Shown here piece by piece: positions 52,296-61,909 of a stretch of DNA of 64,000 nt; position 1 is the first letter of the stretch, and each line of letters opens with the position of its first letter. The stretch comes from Natronobiforma cellulositropha (GTDB lineage Archaea > Halobacteriota > Halobacteria > Halobacteriales > Natrialbaceae): contig NZ_JANZXN010000015.1 of assembly GCF_025629245.1 (NCBI RefSeq), positions 186,001 through 250,000 on the forward strand, written 5' to 3'. The notes below the pieces were generated by a model that did no database searches, was not told the origin of the DNA, and saw only the letters and a program-made list of their open reading frames with translations. The translations under genes and the position numbers were made by a program.

Positions 52296-53168
52296 TCACT
52301 CGAGCGGAGCGAACGTCACCGACCGGGTCCGGAACTCCTCGACGAACGCGCCGCTCCCGCCGAGGGTGATGCGTTCACCCTCGACGTCGTCGGTCTCGCG
52401 CTCGAGGATGAGGGCGTTCTCGATGGCGAACGACTCGAAGACTGGCTCGAGGATGCTCTGGCGGACGTCGGCCAGTCGGCCCTCGACAGTGTCGTAGGTG
52501 TCGACGCCGACCGGCTTCGCTTCGGCCGTGACGCGCACGTCGTCGTCGGCCTGGACGTGCAACGTCGCCTGGAAGACGGCCTGTCTGATATTGGTGTAGG
52601 TCGCCGGGAGTGGCGCTGGCTCGCTCGTGTACGCCTGCGTCGCGATGCGCCAGTAGTTCCCGAAGAACGACCCCATCAGCAGGAAGGCGAGGTCACGCTG
52701 TTCGAGGACGAGCGCGCCGTCACCACCCGCACCCGTCAGCATCCCGTGTGGAGCCATCACGCCCCACCGGTAGTCGACGGTCGCGAGCAGCGGCGCGGTC
52801 TTGCTCCAGAGGCGGGCGACGCTGGCGACACCCTCGAAACGCGAGGCGGCGAGGTCGTCGTTGTCGGTGACGAGGACGATCACCAGGACGCCGCGCTCGA
52901 GCGCGGCGCGAAGGTGTGACTCGAGGTGGTCGAAGACGGCGACCGGTGCCGAGAGGGCGACCTCCTCCTCCGCCTCGTCGATGAGCGTCGCGAGACGCTC
53001 GAGGAGTACCTCGCGGTCGGCCACGCCGTCGAACGGCAGCGACAGGCCGCCATCCGCCAGCGCCACCGGGTCGGTCGCTTCGGCCGCCTCGCCCGTCGGC
53101 GAGAGCTGGCGTCCGTCTCTACACGATGAAAAGACCTGTCCGAGACTCGAGCGGGTGACCCTGTCCAT
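52296..53168 (-). CDS. TrmB-type effector domain protein lacking the DNA-binding domain
   Basis: 290 residues from ATG 53168. From about residue 60 the sequence fits the C-terminal half of haloarchaeal TrmB-family regulators: EEEVALSAPVAVFDHLESHLRAALERGVLVIVLV, LLATVDYRWGVMAPHGMLTG and the final FVEEFRTRSVTFAP. The winged helix that normally starts these proteins (about 90 residues) is absent; the first 50 residues are Ser/Gly/Ala-rich. The upstream sequence up to 53300 does not encode a wHTH in any frame that I can see. Either a stand-alone sensor or a truncated regulator. Confidence 0.65.
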   Translation of the reverse strand: MDRVTRSSLGQVFSSCRDGRQLSPTGEAAEATDPVALADGGLSLPFDGVADREVLLERLATLIDEAEEEVALSAPVAVFDHLESHLRAALERGVLVIVLVTDNDDLAASRFEGVASVARLWSKTAPLLATVDYRWGVMAPHGMLTGAGGDGALVLEQRDLAFLLMGSFFGNYWRIATQAYTSEPAPLPATYTNIRQAVFQATLHVQADDDVRVTAEAKPVGVDTYDTVEGRLADVRQSILEPVFESFAIENALILERETDDVEGERITLGGSGAFVEEFRTRSVTFAPLE

Positions 53169-53307
53169 ACCCGATAGTGGTGGGGGCGACACCAATGAGT
53201 GTTTACCTTCGAACCCTTGCACGGAGGAGTCAGCCGTCGACGCCAGCCGACCCGAGCGGCCACTGCAGGGCCAAGCGTTAGAACGCGACTCGGTGAAGGT
53301 CTCGCCC

Positions 53308-54276
53308 ATGTCCGACAGACAGCTCGGGTTCACACTCTCGAGCGAGGAGCACCCGCCAGCCGACCTCGTCGACAACGCCATCCGCGCCGAGGCGGTCGGC
53401 TTCGACTTCGTCTCGGTCTCCGACCACTTTCACCCGTGGGTCTCCGCACAGGGGCACTCGCCGTTCGTCTGGTCCGTCCTCGCAGCCATCGCCCGCGAGA
53501 CCGACGAGATCGGCATCGGCGTCGGCGTCACCTGTCCCACGATCCGAATCCACCCGGTGAACGTCGCCCACGCGGTCGCCACCACACAAGTGTTGGCCGA
53601 CGGCCGGTTCACCTTCGGTGTCGGCACCGGCGAAAACTTAAACGAGCACGTCACGGGCGCGCGCTGGCCCGAACACGACGTCCGCCTCGAGATGCTCGAG
53701 GAGTCGATCGACGTCATCCGCGCCCTCCTGACCGGCGAGGAGGTCAGCCACCACGGCGACCACTACACCGTCGAGAACGCGACACTCTTCACCGCACCCG
53801 AGGAGCCTGTGCCGACGGTCGTCAGCGCCTTCGGGCCGAAAGCCGCGAGAATGGCCGCCGAGTACGGCGACGGACTCTGGTGTTCCGGTCCCGTCGCGGA
53901 AGTCGTCGACGCCTACGAAGAAGCCGGTGGCGACGGCCCGACGTACACCCAGCTCCACGTCTGTTACGAGGAGACCGAAGACGAAGCGATCGACCGCGTC
54001 CACGAGCGCTGGCCGAACGGCGCACTCCCCGGTGAACTCGCCCAGGAACTCCCCTCGCCAGCACACTTCGAGCAGGCCGCCACGATGGTCGAACGCGAGG
54101 ACGTCGCCGAGGGGAGTACGGTGACCGACCCCGACCCCCAGGCCCACGTCGAAGCGTTCGAACAGGCGTTCGACGCCGGCTACGATCACGTCTACGTCCA
54201 CCAGATCGGTCCCCGACAGGACCTCGCACTCGAGTTCTACGAGGAGGAAGTGCTGCCCGAACTCAGACAGCGCTGA
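53308..54276 (+). CDS. F420-dependent LLM-class oxidoreductase
   Basis: 322 residues. Luciferase-like TIM barrel with GFTLSSEEHPPADLVDNAI, VSVSDHFHPW, GVGVTCPTIRIHP and RFTFGVGTGENLNEHVTG, typical of the F420-dependent glucose-6-phosphate dehydrogenase-like branch. The reduced deazaflavin F420 is the expected cofactor. Substrate (sugar phosphate or other alcohol) uncertain. Divergent from the TrmB-type gene across 139 bases, a location consistent with regulation by it if it has DNA-binding partners. Confidence 0.85.
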   Translation: MSDRQLGFTLSSEEHPPADLVDNAIRAEAVGFDFVSVSDHFHPWVSAQGHSPFVWSVLAAIARETDEIGIGVGVTCPTIRIHPVNVAHAVATTQVLADGRFTFGVGTGENLNEHVTGARWPEHDVRLEMLEESIDVIRALLTGEEVSHHGDHYTVENATLFTAPEEPVPTVVSAFGPKAARMAAEYGDGLWCSGPVAEVVDAYEEAGGDGPTYTQLHVCYEETEDEAIDRVHERWPNGALPGELAQELPSPAHFEQAATMVEREDVAEGSTVTDPDPQAHVEAFEQAFDAGYDHVYVHQIGPRQDLALEFYEEEVLPELRQR

Positions 54277-54450
54277 CTCGACCGTCAGCCGTCGCGACGC
54301 CCCTCGAGTCGCTCACGAATCACCCCTACACCAGGTGAACACGCGACGCGCGTCCGTCGACCCCCACCCCGACAGCGGCTACCGGAGGTCGACGGAAACG
54401 TATAGGTGGATTCGCTCGAGAGAGTCCCTGTGGCCTGGAAATCGGGCACG
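54277..54450 (+). promoter_or_regulatory. CRISPR leader region
   Basis: The 174 bases before the first repeat hold no gene. GAAACGTATAGG near 54393-54404 is the best TATA-like box; initiation about 27 bases later would be about 20 bases before the first repeat. The leader is placed on this side because the opposite end of the array has the degenerate repeat. Confidence 0.55.
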
Positions 54451-56854
54451 GTTTCAGACGAACCCTTGTGGGGTTGAAGCGTCTCGGAGGCCCTTGAGCG
54501 CGGCCACTCGGAAGAGGGTTTCAGACGAACCCTTGTGGGGTTGAAGCGCCTCGAATTTGACAGGATCATCAACTGTTATCTGGTTTCAGACGAACCCTTG
54601 TGGGGTTGAAGCCGTCGATGCCGAGACCGCCGGGGAAGCCGAGTATCGTTTCAGACGAACCCTTGTGGGGTTGAAGCGTCGAGTCCAACGACGTCCAGCC
54701 CGGCGACACGCACAGTTTCAGACGAACCCTTGTGGGGTTGAAGCCTGAGACGACAGTCGAGTATGATCCTGACGCCGTGGTTTCAGACGAACCCTTGTGG
54801 GGTTGAAGCGGATCGACGTCGTGCCAGACGAGAGGATGCCCCGACTGTTTCAGACGAACCCTTGTGGGGTTGAAGCGTTCCAGATTACCGCTCGCTCGTG
54901 GAATGGGTCGAGTTTCAGACGAACCCTTGTGGGGTTGAAGCTCGCACAAAGTCGGGGCGAGAGACCACGCTCGCAAGGTTTCAGACGAACCCTTGTGGGG
55001 TTGAAGCAACCAATGTCTATACCACAAAGTTTTGAAAGTAATGGTTTCAGACGAACCCTTGTGGGGTTGAAGCACCTCCTTCGGAATCTCGTGCGTCGGG
55101 AACGCCTGTTTCAGACGAACCCTTGTGGGGTTGAAGCCTGTCGTCCAGGACGCAATCAACGCGAGTAGCGAGTTTCAGACGAACCCTTGTGGGGTTGAAG
55201 CGGCTCTGGCGGCCGACTACGTGGCGGATCATCGAGGAGTTTCAGACGAACCCTTGTGGGGTTGAAGCGAACAGGTCGGTGGCTTCGACGACTACGAACC
55301 GTGTTTCAGACGAACCCTTGTGGGGTTGAAGCTGCCGGAGACTATAGCGGCCATAGCCACACCAGTAGTTTCAGACGAACCCTTGTGGGGTTGAAGCCAT
55401 CTCAGCCGTGTCGACCGCCTCGCGCAGGATCTTGTTTCAGACGAACCCTTGTGGGGTTGAAGCGCAACATCGATAACCGAACCTTCTCCTGATTTGAGTT
55501 GTTTCAGACGAACCCTTGTGGGGTTGAAGCGGAGGGACGGCATGAGCGAGTGCCCGCAGTGTGCGGGTGTTTCAGACGAACCCTTGTGGGGTTGAAGCGA
55601 CTTTACCACAGTCGATACCGGAGACATCGGCTTCGTTTCAGACGAACCCTTGTGGGGTTGAAGCCCTCGGGATGCCATGCTCCCGAGCGAGCGGCAAGGT
55701 CGTTTCAGACGAACCCTTGTGGGGTTGAAGCGACCTCGGTCACGGCCGGGCCGACCGGCCTCGAGGCCGTTTCAGACGAACCCTTGTGGGGTTGAAGCCT
55801 CTGCGAGTTCGGTTCCGGTCCCGACGACGCCCGCGCGTTTCAGACGAACCCTTGTGGGGTTGAAGCTCGGCGTGGCCTGCAGGATACTTTGCAAGTGGGT
55901 AGGTTTCAGACGAACCCTTGTGGGGTTGAAGCTTGCGGTAGCCCTCCAGGTTGGGTTTGAACTGTGCGAGTTTCAGACGAACCCTTGTGGGGTTGAAGCG
56001 ATCTTCAACGATGGCGAGGGTGAGACGCGCCTGCGTTTCAGACGAACCCTTGTGGGGTTGAAGCCCCTCGAGGACGGACATGGACGTCGATCGGAAACGG
56101 TTTCAGACGAACCCTTGTGGGGTTGAAGCCTGACCAGCGCGGACCACGTCCAGGACTACCACTTGTTTCAGACGAACCCTTGTGGGGTTGAAGCGATTTT
56201 AGGATCGACACCGCGCGCTTGAGTTCGCCGGTTTCAGACGAACCCTTGTGGGGTTGAAGCGAGCAGATGGACCTCGACCAGACGACCGACACCGACAGTT
56301 TCAGACGAACCCTTGTGGGGTTGAAGCTGGTTAGCGTGCCGACAGTATAGGCCTGATGGCGTTTCAGACGAACCCTTGTGGGGTTGAAGCGCGCTCGAGG
56401 ACGACTTCGGCGAGGGGCCGGGCGAGAGTTTCAGACGAACCCTTGTGGGGTTGAAGCGACCCAGGGCCGGATGCGCGATCGTGGGATGTCGAGTGTTTCA
56501 GACGAACCCTTGTGGGGTTGAAGCGTGCAGTGGTGCGAGAGCGAGGGGATCGACAACCTGGTTTCAGACGAACCCTTGTGGGGTTGAAGCGAGATAGAAC
56601 CGAGCAATATCGATGCTCAGCAGGTTGGTTTCAGACGAACCCTTGTGGGGTTGAAGCCCGACGAGGTGGACGCGGACGAGTGGTTCCGTATGAGTTTCAG
56701 ACGAACCCTTGTGGGGTTGAAGCTGCTGCTAGGAGATGCCTGAGATACGTATCATCAGCGTTTCAGACGAACCCTTGTGGGGTTGAAGCGACACGGAGGA
56801 CACAGCGGACTGGTCCTGAGATGGGTTTCAGACGAACCCTCGAGGGGGTACAGC
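54451..56854 (+). CRISPR. CRISPR array, 37 repeats, 36 spacers
   Basis: Thirty-six identical 30-base repeats (starting GTTTCAGACGAACCC and ending TTGTGGGGTTGAAGC) begin at 54451 and recur every 63-68 bases to 56760, so spacers are 33-38 bases. A 37th copy at 56825-56854 keeps the first 16 bases and then diverges (CGAGGGGGTACAGC). The repeat is nearly the same as the type I-B repeat of Haloferax, from memory, so I infer type I-B. No two spacers look the same by eye. No cas gene is within 2 kb left or 7 kb right. Confidence 0.98.
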
Positions 56855-56905
56855 AGTCACGAGAGCGGAGAACGAATTATGGTGTTCTCTTCCCGAGGTG
56901 TACGT

Positions 56906-57262
56906 ATGCCAGGTGGACAGGGAGACGACGCTGGCGAAGAGACTGAGAAAAGCGAATACAGAGAGCAGCTCGAGCGACTGACCGCAGCGGCGGACGAAGA
57001 GCTGATACGCGGCCACGTTGGCTACGATATGTACATCGAGGGTGATTCGGCGTCCCTCGACGTTTTTCTCGAGGTGTTCGAAGACGAGTTCGTCGTCGAG
57101 CGGACCGATTCCCCGGAGGCGCTGTTGATCCCGTACGATGAGAACGAGGGGGCGGACGACGATGGTCGGCTGGGACGGGTGGCGATCGTCGACTGTATCC
57201 ACGATACGCTCGGCACCGATGTCTTCCACGGCAGCTGGTTCACCGCCATCGGCCGCTCGTGA
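56906..57262 (+). CDS. Short hypothetical protein after the CRISPR array
   Basis: 118 residues from ATG 56906. Acidic and soluble: EKSEYREQLERLTAAADEELIRGHVGYDMYIEGD, then SLDVFLEVFEDEFVVERTDSPEALLIPYDENEG, then IVDCIHDTLGTDVFHGSWFTAIG. It might be a small alpha/beta fold. I do not recognise a family and see no nuclease motif or other link to CRISPR beyond position. An earlier in-frame ATG at 56879 would add nine residues. Confidence 0.5.
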   Translation: MPGGQGDDAGEETEKSEYREQLERLTAAADEELIRGHVGYDMYIEGDSASLDVFLEVFEDEFVVERTDSPEALLIPYDENEGADDDGRLGRVAIVDCIHDTLGTDVFHGSWFTAIGRS

Positions 57263-57365
57263 CGCCGGCGCTGACGATACCTCGAGGGGCGGCTCACCCC
57301 GGAGAGTGCAAGTGACACGGTTTCACATACTGATCGGCTAGGTGTATGCGGGGTGGCCACAGTCG

Positions 57366-57608
57366 ATGCCCTCCTCGAGCGAGTCCGCGTCACGCGTCGA
57401 GCAGAACCGGACGGCGGCGAGCATTGCGGGTGGGTCACTGGTCGTTATCGTGGGGGTCGCGATTGCGTACTGGGGCGGGGTGCTCGAGTCGCTGATTCCT
57501 CCGGGCGGTCCCGCGGCGGATGCGATTCCGCTCATCGTGGTCGTGTCGGTACTGCTGGTGGCGCTCGTGGTGTGGAGTTGGGGACGGGTGCTCTCGTGGC
57601 TCGGCTGA
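57366..57608 (+). CDS. Small two-TM membrane protein
   Basis: 80 residues from ATG 57366 (a GTG at 57342 would add eight). Two TM helices: AASIAGGSLVVIVGVAIAYWGGVL and AIPLIVVVSVLLVALVVWSWGRVL. Ends one base before the convergent HxlR gene. Function unknown. Confidence 0.55.
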   Translation: MPSSSESASRVEQNRTAASIAGGSLVVIVGVAIAYWGGVLESLIPPGGPAADAIPLIVVVSVLLVALVVWSWGRVLSWLG

Positions 57609-57609
57609 G

Positions 57610-57960
57610 TTACTCCTCCTCGAGCCAGTCGCCCGCCCAGCACTCGATTTCGCCGAAGATGGGAGCGAGCGACTCGCCCTTGTCAGTCAGACTGTAGTAG
57701 GTCGCGATGGGGGCGTCTTCTTCGATCCGACGCGAGACGAAGCCCATCTCGCCGAGGTCGTCGAGGACGCGCGAGAGGGTGCGGGCGTTCGCGCCGGTCG
57801 CGCGTTTGAGTTCGTTGAAGCGGTGTTCGCCCGAGAGCAGTTCGTGGAGGACGGCGAGTCGCCACTGCGAGCCGATCTGTTCGAGCGATTCGATGACGGG
57901 GCAGGCATCGGGAGCCGGCTGGTCGGAGTCGGTCTGTTCGAGCGTCTGATCAGAGACCAT
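57610..57960 (-). CDS. HxlR-family transcriptional regulator
   Basis: 116 residues. wHTH of the HxlR type: CPVIESLEQIGSQWRLAVLHELLSGEHRFNELKRATGANARTLSRVLDDLGEMGFVSRR (residues 20-78) and the wing ATYYSLTDKGESLAPIFGEI. The family senses redox or electrophiles through the conserved Cys (C20 here). It is divergent from the ABC exporter operon at 58118 with 157 bases between, so it may control that operon. Confidence 0.82.
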   Translation of the reverse strand: MVSDQTLEQTDSDQPAPDACPVIESLEQIGSQWRLAVLHELLSGEHRFNELKRATGANARTLSRVLDDLGEMGFVSRRIEEDAPIATYYSLTDKGESLAPIFGEIECWAGDWLEEE

Positions 57961-58117
57961 CGATGACAGTGGCTACGGATGCACGCGGTATAGAGGTTCG
58001 GTATCGAACTAGCTAACGCGACGTTATCGGGTGGGGTGAAGTGACGGCTGACGCCGTCGCGTCGGGTGGTTCGGCCACTACCTTTTACTGATGGCTATTC
58101 GTGTGTCGGTGTAATCG

Positions 58118-58999
58118 ATGATCGAAGTGTCCAACCTCCGAAAGGAATACGGAGGGTTCGTCGCTGTCGAGGATAGTACGTTCTCGGTGGCGCGCGGCGA
58201 GGTGTTCGGCGTCGTCGGGCCGAACGGTGCGGGGAAGACGACGACGCTCAAGACGCTCGCCGGATTGATCGAGCCGACGGCGGGGACGGCGACCGTCGCC
58301 GGACTCCCGGCGGGCGACCCCGAGACGGCCGCGATTCTCGGATTTTTACCCGAGGAGTCGCCGCTGTACGAGGAGATGACGGCGACGGCGTATCTCGAGT
58401 TCTTCGCGGATCTGTACGACGTTCCACGGGCGGTCGCCCGCGAGCGCATCGCGGAGACGCTCGATAGACTCGACCTCGAGCACCGCGAGCGACGTATCGG
58501 GAACATGTCGAAGGGCATGAAGCGGAAGGTCGCTATCGCGCGGGCGCTGGTGAACGATCCGGAGGTGTTGATCTTCGACGAGCCAGCGTCGGGACTCGAT
58601 CCGCTGACGACGAACTACATCGTCGAGTTCACCCGGGAGTTGAGCGAGGCGGGAAAGACCGTCGTCTTCAGCGCGCACAACCTCTTTCACGTCGAGAGTA
58701 TCTGCGACCGGGTGATCATCATGGCCGACGGAAACATCGTCGCGCGTGGCTCGCTCGAGGAGATCCGTGAGGCCCACGGCGGGACGACCTATCACGTCTA
58801 CGCGACGGTCGAGACGGCCGTCGGTGTGGCAGTGCGCGAGAACGGCCACGTCCGGCACACCGTTTCGGACATGGATGCGGTCGACGACGTGCGCCGCCGG
58901 GTCGAGACCGAGGGCGGTCGAGTCGTCGACATCCAGACGCACACGCCGAGTCTCGAGGAGATCTTCCTCGACGTTGCCCGCCGTGAGGAGGCGAGATGA
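58118..58999 (+). CDS. ABC exporter ATP-binding protein
   Basis: 293 residues. Walker A GPNGAGKTTTLK at 34-45, signature region NMSKGMKRKVAIARAL (MSKGM in place of LSGGQ, as in many ABC-2 ATPases), Walker B VLIFDEPASGLDP, and a C-terminal domain. First gene of a three-gene operon: overlaps the next by four bases. A TATA-like CCTTTTACTG near 58080-58090 precedes it. Confidence 0.88.
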   Translation: MIEVSNLRKEYGGFVAVEDSTFSVARGEVFGVVGPNGAGKTTTLKTLAGLIEPTAGTATVAGLPAGDPETAAILGFLPEESPLYEEMTATAYLEFFADLYDVPRAVARERIAETLDRLDLEHRERRIGNMSKGMKRKVAIARALVNDPEVLIFDEPASGLDPLTTNYIVEFTRELSEAGKTVVFSAHNLFHVESICDRVIIMADGNIVARGSLEEIREAHGGTTYHVYATVETAVGVAVRENGHVRHTVSDMDAVDDVRRRVETEGGRVVDIQTHTPSLEEIFLDVARREEAR

Positions 59000-60786
59000 G
59001 ACTGCGGCGGATCGGACGGATCGCCCGCTGGGAGGTCACGAAGGGAGCGGGAACGCTGGATCGAAAGACGGTGTTCGCGCTCGTCGTCCTGGCGCTGCTC
59101 GTCGGTGTGGTGGGCGTCTCGGCGTTCGACGACGGGGGCGGACTCGAGGACGGTATCTACGTCGTGGGCGTCGACGCCGAGAGCGCGGAGGGAGACCCCT
59201 ACCGGCAGGTCGTCGCGGCGAGTCCCGAGTTCAGACTCGAGGAGACGACGATCACCGCGTTCCGACTCGGTGAGAGCGACGCGGACGTGTTCGTCGGCGG
59301 GCCGCGTCTCCTCGAGTCGGACGGGTCGACCAAGGGTGACGCCGCCTACGCGGCGTTTCGCGACGCCATCGAACGCTACAACTACGAGTCGATGCTGGCA
59401 GAACCCGACGAGGCGGCGGCGTTTCCGGTCACCGTCAGTGTGCAGTACCAGGAGCGCGCGCCAGCGAGTGCGGACGGGAGCGGGAGTGGCGACGCGAGTA
59501 GTGGCGGATTCGACGGGAGCGGAGCGGAGGGGGGCGCTGGGTCGGGCGGCGCACCCGACGGAGCGTCGAGCGGTAGCGGTGAGGGTGGCGGACTGGGGAT
59601 TCCGGACGTCGGCGGTGGACTCGGTGAGCGCATCGAGGCGGGGACGCCGAGTGCGCTCTCGCCGCCGTTTCCGTTCGGGCCGCTCATCCTGGCGTTCCTG
59701 TTCGTCGTCCCGATGAACTTCGTGATTCAGGCCTACGGAAGTACGATCCTCGACGAACGGATCAAGCGCCGTGGTGAACTGCTGTTGGTCTCGCCGGCGT
59801 CACGGTACGAGATCGTCGCCGGAAAGACGCTGCCGTACCTGCTGGGGCTGGTCGCAATCGTGGTCGTCCTGGCCGTCGCGCTCGAGGGTGGCGTGTTGTC
59901 GGTCCTCGGCGCGTTGCCCATCGCGCTGGTCTTCCTCGCGGCGACGTTCGTCGGCGCGATGCTCGCGCGCTCGTTCAAGGAGCTGACGTTCGTGACGGTG
60001 GCGATCTCGGTGTTCATGACGACCTACACGTTCGTCCCGGCGATCTTCACCGAGGTGACCGCCATCGCGCTCATCTCGCCGCTGACGATCGTGGTGATGG
60101 ACTTACAGGGTGAGAGCGTGACGCTCGGTCAGTACCTCTTCTCGACGGGTCCGTTCTACCTCGTCGCGGCGGTGTTGTTCCTCCTCGGGATCGGCCTTTA
60201 TCGCGAGGAGGATATGTTCGCCCAGAAGGCGATTCCCGCGAAGGTCGTCGACGCGCTGGTGAGCCGTCTGCACGGCTACCGGAGCGTGCCGCTCCTCTCG
60301 ATTCTGTTCGTCCCGTTCGTCTTCGTCGGCCAGCTGCTCGCCGTTGCACTCCTGTTTCCGGCACCCGAGGCGCTCGCCCTGCCACTGTTGTTGGTGTTCG
60401 CCGCTGCAATCGAGGAACTCGCCAAGAGCATCCACGTCTACGCCGGCATCGCTCGCTCGCGTTTCGACGCCTCGCTGCGGACCGCGCTCGTTCTCGGCGT
60501 CCTCTCCGGTGGCGGGTTCTTCGTCGGCGAGAAGCTCACACACGCCGTCCAGTTCGTCGGTCTTCCGGACCTCCCGGCCGGGCAGGTCGTGTTCGGGCAG
60601 GCGCTGACGAGCGACCCGCTGCTCGTGCTCGCGCTGTTTCTCGTCCCGCTCGTCGTCCACGCGACCACGGCGACGATTTCGGCGATCGGTGCCAGCTACG
60701 GCCGGACCCAGTACGCCGCCGCGTTCGTCCTCGCCACCCTGCTCCACGCGGGGTACAACCTGGGGGTGATCCTCCTTGTCGTCTGA
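58996..60786 (+). CDS. ABC-2 permease fused to a PrsW-like membrane protease domain
   Basis: 596 residues. TM1 near 26-44, then a long extracellular loop to about 230 with a Gly/Ser-rich stretch (GSGSGDASSGGFDGSGAEGG). The ABC-2 helices follow (about 235-400: FGPLILAFLFVVPMNFVIQ, GELLLVSPASRYEIVAGKTLPYLLGL). From about 425 a second membrane domain has IEELAKSIHVY near 473, HATTATISAIGASYG near 554 and LLHAGYN near 583, the layout of PrsW/CAAX-type (EExxK, His, His) intramembrane proteases. The fusion is continuous, with no frameshift seen. Overlaps genes on both sides. Confidence 0.8.
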   Translation: MRLRRIGRIARWEVTKGAGTLDRKTVFALVVLALLVGVVGVSAFDDGGGLEDGIYVVGVDAESAEGDPYRQVVAASPEFRLEETTITAFRLGESDADVFVGGPRLLESDGSTKGDAAYAAFRDAIERYNYESMLAEPDEAAAFPVTVSVQYQERAPASADGSGSGDASSGGFDGSGAEGGAGSGGAPDGASSGSGEGGGLGIPDVGGGLGERIEAGTPSALSPPFPFGPLILAFLFVVPMNFVIQAYGSTILDERIKRRGELLLVSPASRYEIVAGKTLPYLLGLVAIVVVLAVALEGGVLSVLGALPIALVFLAATFVGAMLARSFKELTFVTVAISVFMTTYTFVPAIFTEVTAIALISPLTIVVMDLQGESVTLGQYLFSTGPFYLVAAVLFLLGIGLYREEDMFAQKAIPAKVVDALVSRLHGYRSVPLLSILFVPFVFVGQLLAVALLFPAPEALALPLLLVFAAAIEELAKSIHVYAGIARSRFDASLRTALVLGVLSGGGFFVGEKLTHAVQFVGLPDLPAGQVVFGQALTSDPLLVLALFLVPLVVHATTATISAIGASYGRTQYAAAFVLATLLHAGYNLGVILLVV

Positions 60787-61909
60787 GGACCGAGACCGCT
60801 CGAGTGAGCGTCGTTCGGACCGCACTCGATCGACCCGCATGCTCGGTAGCGAGGCGACCTGGAGCGCGAAGTGGGCGATCGCCAGGCGGGAACTCGCCTC
60901 GCTTCGTACGGAGAAGACGATCGTACTGGCGATCGTAATCCAGGTGTTCATCGCGGCGTTCTCCTCGTTTCTGGTCGTCGGACTCGTCTCGCTGTACGAC
61001 CCGACGTCCGTCGAAGGCGGCGAACTCGTGGTCGCCGTCACGGGCGACGACCCCGAAGCGCTACTCGCCGCCGCGGCCGAACGGGACGGCATCGACGCAC
61101 GCTGGGCATCGGACCGCTCGAGCGCGTACAGCGCGTTCGAGGAACGACGCGTCGCTGCGGTCCTCGACGCGAGTCGAGACGCCGACGGGCGGCTGGCCGT
61201 GCGCGTCACCGCGCCGGACGAAGGGATCGGAACGACGCTCCTGATCGTCGAACTACGTGGTCTCCTCGAGGACGTCGAACGTACCGAGCGGGCGAGTTCC
61301 GTCGACCGCCTCGAGACCGTCCCGCTCGCCGTTCCGGCCGACGCGGGTGCGAGTCCCTACTTCGGCTTCACCTACACGGTGTTACTGCCGCTGTTGCTCT
61401 TCTTACCCGTCTTCATCAGCGGGTCGATCGTCGTCGATTCGTTGACCGAAGAGCGCCAGCGGGGGACGCTCGAGTTACTCCGGGTGGCTCCGCTCTCGCT
61501 CGCGGACGTAGTCGACGCGAAACTCGTCTCGATGGCGGCGCTGGCACCGGTCCAGGCGATCGCCTGGCTGGTGTTGCTCGTGCTCAACGGGACGGCCGTG
61601 GCGAACGTGCCGGCACTGGTGATACTCGTCGCTGCGCTCGCGCTGATCGTCGTCGGCGCTGGCGTCGCCATCGCACTCGTCGCGCCGGACCGGCGACAGG
61701 CACAGCTGCTGTTCTCCGGCACCGTCATTGGCATACTGGTCGTCGCGAGCGTCCTGCCCGAGCACCCGGCGAACACGGTCGCGAAACTCGCCGTCGGTAG
61801 CGCTACGTCGGTGACGTGGCTCCTCTTCGCTGGCTACTGCCTCCTCGGCGCGGCCACGTTCTTTGGAGTCCGGTGGGGAGTGGCCCGTCTCGAGGCGGAG
61901 TCGCTCTGA
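60776..61909 (+). CDS. ABC-2 type transporter permease
   Basis: 377 residues if the TTG at 60776 is used (overlapping the previous stop); ATG 60839 would give 356. TM1 near 48-72, a soluble extracellular region, then five TM helices (PYFGFTYTVLLPLLLFLPVFISGSIVVDSLTEERQRGTLELL..., LVSMAALAPVQAIAWLVLLVL, LVILVAALALIVVGAGVAIALV, LLFSGTVIGILVVASVL, TWLLFAGYCLLGAATFF). EERQRGTLELLRVAPLS is the ABC-2/NatB family signature. It completes a heteromeric exporter with the two upstream genes. Confidence 0.82.
   Translation: MSSEDRDRSSERRSDRTRSTRMLGSEATWSAKWAIARRELASLRTEKTIVLAIVIQVFIAAFSSFLVVGLVSLYDPTSVEGGELVVAVTGDDPEALLAAAAERDGIDARWASDRSSAYSAFEERRVAAVLDASRDADGRLAVRVTAPDEGIGTTLLIVELRGLLEDVERTERASSVDRLETVPLAVPADAGASPYFGFTYTVLLPLLLFLPVFISGSIVVDSLTEERQRGTLELLRVAPLSLADVVDAKLVSMAALAPVQAIAWLVLLVLNGTAVANVPALVILVAALALIVVGAGVAIALVAPDRRQAQLLFSGTVIGILVVASVLPEHPANTVAKLAVGSATSVTWLLFAGYCLLGAATFFGVRWGVARLEAESL

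Noticed and set aside
54569-56292. Several small frames across the CRISPR array with repeated FNPTRVRLK or FQTNPCGVEA
   Set aside because: They are translations of the repeats, not genes.
54451-56854. Cas genes next to the array
   Set aside because: No Cas motif was found in the flanking genes (LLM oxidoreductase on the left; short acidic protein, membrane protein, HxlR on the right).
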